Shown here piece by piece: positions 5,277 through 6,962 of a DNA stretch of 6,962 bases (position 1 is the first letter of the stretch; the number at the start of each line of letters is the position of its first letter). This stretch comes from Syntrophomonadaceae bacterium (lineage in GTDB: Bacteria; Bacillota_D; Dethiobacteria; DTU022): the NCBI GenBank assembly GCA_003562605.1, contig PWUG01000039.1, positions 1 to 6,962 on the forward strand. The letters are read 5' to 3'. Below the pieces are notes generated by a model. It ran no database searches. It worked only from the letters and a program-made list of their open reading frames with translations, and was not told where the DNA came from. A program made the translations under genes and the position numbers.

Positions 5277-6578
5277 ATGAGTAAGATTGATCAGGCAAAT
5301 CAAGAAGCTGTAGAGAAGATGATGATGTCAAGGCCGGTTTGGGTCGATATCGGCAAAGCCAGGGATGTAATTCCCGGTATGAAAGATAATTTATTCCTCC
5401 ATGCCGGGCCGCCGATCACCTGGGATAGAATGAGCGGCCCTCTAAAGGGAGCAATTATTGGCGGGTTAATTTACGAAGGAATAGCAAAAGATACTGCCGA
5501 AGCCGAAAAAACAGCTGCATCCGGAGAAATTGAATTCGCTCCCTGCCATCACCATAACGCTGTAGGACCGATGGCCGGGGTAACAACTCCTTCCCAAATG
5601 GTTTTTATCATCGAAGATAAGGAGTGGGGCGGTTACACCTATTCCAATATGAATGAAGGTTACGGTAAGGTGCTGCGCTACGGCGCTTATGATGATGAAG
5701 TAATTAATCGTTTGCGCTGGCTCGATGAAGTATACGCTTCGGTAATAAAAGAAGCGGTTCACCTGGCCAAGGGTGTTGACATGAAATCAATTATTGCCCA
5801 GGCCCTGCACATGGGTGATGACGGCCATAACCGCAACCGGGCGACTACTTCACTTTTCATAAGAACGATTGCGCCATTTGTAGTTGAAACTGAGTGGGGT
5901 AAAAAGACTGATTACGACGCTCCACGCCTCGACCTCTCCAACGTATCCGAGTATTTCAAAGGAAAGAAAACCACCGCGGCCGCAGAAGTGCTTGCGTTTA
6001 TGCACAGCAACGACCTGACTTCTCTCAATGCGATTATGGCCGCCTGTAAGAGTATGGCTTTGGCAGCTCATGGAGTTGAAAATTCGACTGTCGTAACAAC
6101 CATGGCCCGCAACGGCACTGATTTTGGCATCAGGGTCAGCAGTACGGGAGATAAATGGTTTACGGCGCCGGCCAATGTTCCTGACGGCCTATACTTTTCC
6201 GGTTACAAGGCATCGGATGCGAATCCGGATATCGGGGATAGTGTCATCACTGAAACTGTCGGAATTGGCGGTTTCGCCATGGCTGCTGCTCCGGCAATTG
6301 TCAACTTTATCGGTGGTTCGCCGGCTGATGCATTTGATGCTACCAATGAAATGTATGAAATTACTGTTGCCGAAAACAATAATTTCAATATACCGGCCAT
6401 GGATTTTAAAGGCACACCTACCGGCATCGATGTCCGTAAGGTAGTCGAGAAGAATATTGTCCCGCGGATCAATACCGGTATTGCTCACAAGAATCCTGGA
6501 ATTGGCCAGGTAGGGGCCGGCATTGTTAAACCGCCGATGGAGATTTTCATTGATGCCATAAAAGAACTGGCCCGGTAA
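5277..6578 (+). CDS. allG: DUF1116 protein, AllG/YlbE-like (oxamate carbamoyltransferase subunit)
   Basis: This encodes a 433-residue soluble protein of the DUF1116 family, close to the roughly 420 residues of E. coli YlbE/AllG. Conserved blocks along it are LHAGPPITWDRMSGPLKGA (from residue 41), APCHHHNAVGPMAG (from residue 88, with C90 and H91-H93), MGDDGHNRN (to residue 187), TRNGTDFGIRVS, WFTAPANVPDGLYF, GDSVITETVGIGGFAMAAAP, and TGIAHKNPGIGQVGAG near residues 400-415. The invariant histidines and acidic residues suggest a catalytic or metal-binding site, but I know of no proven assignment. The ATG at 5277 follows GGAGG (5262-5266) by ten bases. E. coli AllG works with FdrA/AllF and AllH in transferring the carbamoyl group of oxaluric acid to phosphate, yielding oxamate and carbamoyl phosphate. 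Here it is co-transcribed with fdrA and leads into a hydroxylase gene 55 bases later without a terminator. Confidence 0.92.
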   Translation: MSKIDQANQEAVEKMMMSRPVWVDIGKARDVIPGMKDNLFLHAGPPITWDRMSGPLKGAIIGGLIYEGIAKDTAEAEKTAASGEIEFAPCHHHNAVGPMAGVTTPSQMVFIIEDKEWGGYTYSNMNEGYGKVLRYGAYDDEVINRLRWLDEVYASVIKEAVHLAKGVDMKSIIAQALHMGDDGHNRNRATTSLFIRTIAPFVVETEWGKKTDYDAPRLDLSNVSEYFKGKKTTAAAEVLAFMHSNDLTSLNAIMAACKSMALAAHGVENSTVVTTMARNGTDFGIRVSSTGDKWFTAPANVPDGLYFSGYKASDANPDIGDSVITETVGIGGFAMAAAPAIVNFIGGSPADAFDATNEMYEITVAENNNFNIPAMDFKGTPTGIDVRKVVEKNIVPRINTGIAHKNPGIGQVGAGIVKPPMEIFIDAIKELAR

Positions 6579-6633
6579 TCAATTAAATATGATGAAAGGT
6601 TTTTACTTATGATCATGGAGGTGAACCAGGGAA

Positions 6634-6962
6634 ATGCTGTCATATGATTATGTAAAATGTACTGATTTACACCAGGCATTCGAGCTGCTGGAAGGTACAG
6701 ACCATATATATCCTCTTGCCGGCGGAACAGACCTGATGGTTGGCATGCGCGGAGGTAAATTTGCTGCTAAACTGCTGATGGATATCAAGGGATTGCCGGA
6801 ATTAAAAGTACTTAAGGAAGATGAAAATGGGATCACAATAGGCGCGGCAGTCACCTTGAACGAAATTACACTATTTCCTCCTGTCAGGGGAAATGTTCCC
6901 ATCCTGGCCGAAGGGTGTCACAGCGTCGGCAGTTATTCTATTCGCAACAGGGCCACTATAGC
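6634..6962 (+). CDS. Xanthine dehydrogenase-type FAD-binding subunit (N-terminal part, runs off the window)
   Basis: The frame opens at ATG 6634 and continues past the last base, giving 109 complete codons of a protein normally near 280-300 residues. It is the medium, FAD-binding subunit of a molybdenum hydroxylase (CoxM/XdhB/XdhC-like naming varies). Seen are the FAD pyrophosphate loop LAGGTDLMVGMRGG (from residue 28), MDIKGLPEL, the IGAAVTLNEI segment (from 69), and GSYSIRNRATI (99-109), the start of the second FAD motif IRN.AT.GGN. GGAGGTG at 6617-6623 is the ribosome site, ten bases upstream. In xanthine dehydrogenases this subunit passes electrons from the 2Fe-2S subunit to NAD. The partner genes would lie beyond the window. 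The position right after allG ties purine-type hydroxylation to the FdrA/AllG system. The exact substrate (xanthine, nicotinate, another heterocycle or CO) cannot be told from this part. Confidence 0.88.
   Translation, partial: MLSYDYVKCTDLHQAFELLEGTDHIYPLAGGTDLMVGMRGGKFAAKLLMDIKGLPELKVLKEDENGITIGAAVTLNEITLFPPVRGNVPILAEGCHSVGSYSIRNRATI

Overview
The window looks like a chromosomal segment of an anaerobic member of the Bacillota (Clostridia-like). The evidence is strong AGGAGG-type ribosome sites, AT-rich spacers between genes of moderate GC, and a cluster pairing FdrA/DUF1116/DUF2877 proteins with a molybdenum hydroxylase subunit and a nucleobase permease. This kind of gene set belongs to purine or allantoin-type nitrogen catabolism. 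No species can be named from the sequence alone. All intact genes are on the + strand.

Layout. Positions 1-291 are the C-terminal end of a family III (CaiB/BaiF) CoA-transferase. Positions 332-1222 encode a DUF2877 protein of the AllH/YlbF type. Positions 1223-1483 are an AT-rich spacer with weak promoter-like and palindromic elements and a well-initiated five-codon mini-ORF. Positions 1484-2920 encode an NCS2 nucleobase permease, closed by a clear intrinsic terminator at 2947-2973. On the - strand at 2968-3291 lies what reads as a decayed, internally stopped remnant of a PucR-family purine-catabolism regulator. Positions 3292-3503 are AT-rich regulatory DNA. From 3504 a second transcription unit runs: fdrA/allF (3504-5051), a 53-residue protein that matches the missing C-terminal tail of long FdrA proteins (5094-5255), a DUF1116/allG protein (5277-6578), and the start of a xanthine dehydrogenase-type FAD-binding subunit (6634 to the window edge).

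How they fit together. In Escherichia coli the three subunits AllF (FdrA), AllG (YlbE) and AllH (YlbF) have been assigned to oxamate carbamoyltransferase, which yields carbamoyl phosphate for ATP recovery by carbamate kinase. All three families are here, but AllH is separated from AllF-AllG by the permease and the regulator remnant, and no carbamate kinase or allantoin gene is visible. The adjacent hydroxylase subunit and permease suggest purine uptake and oxidation feeding a carbamoyl-transfer step; this is inference. The most notable observations are the FdrA protein broken in frame by two TGA codons into two separately initiated genes, and the ruined PucR-like regulator sitting exactly where a divergent regulator of the fdrA operon would be expected.
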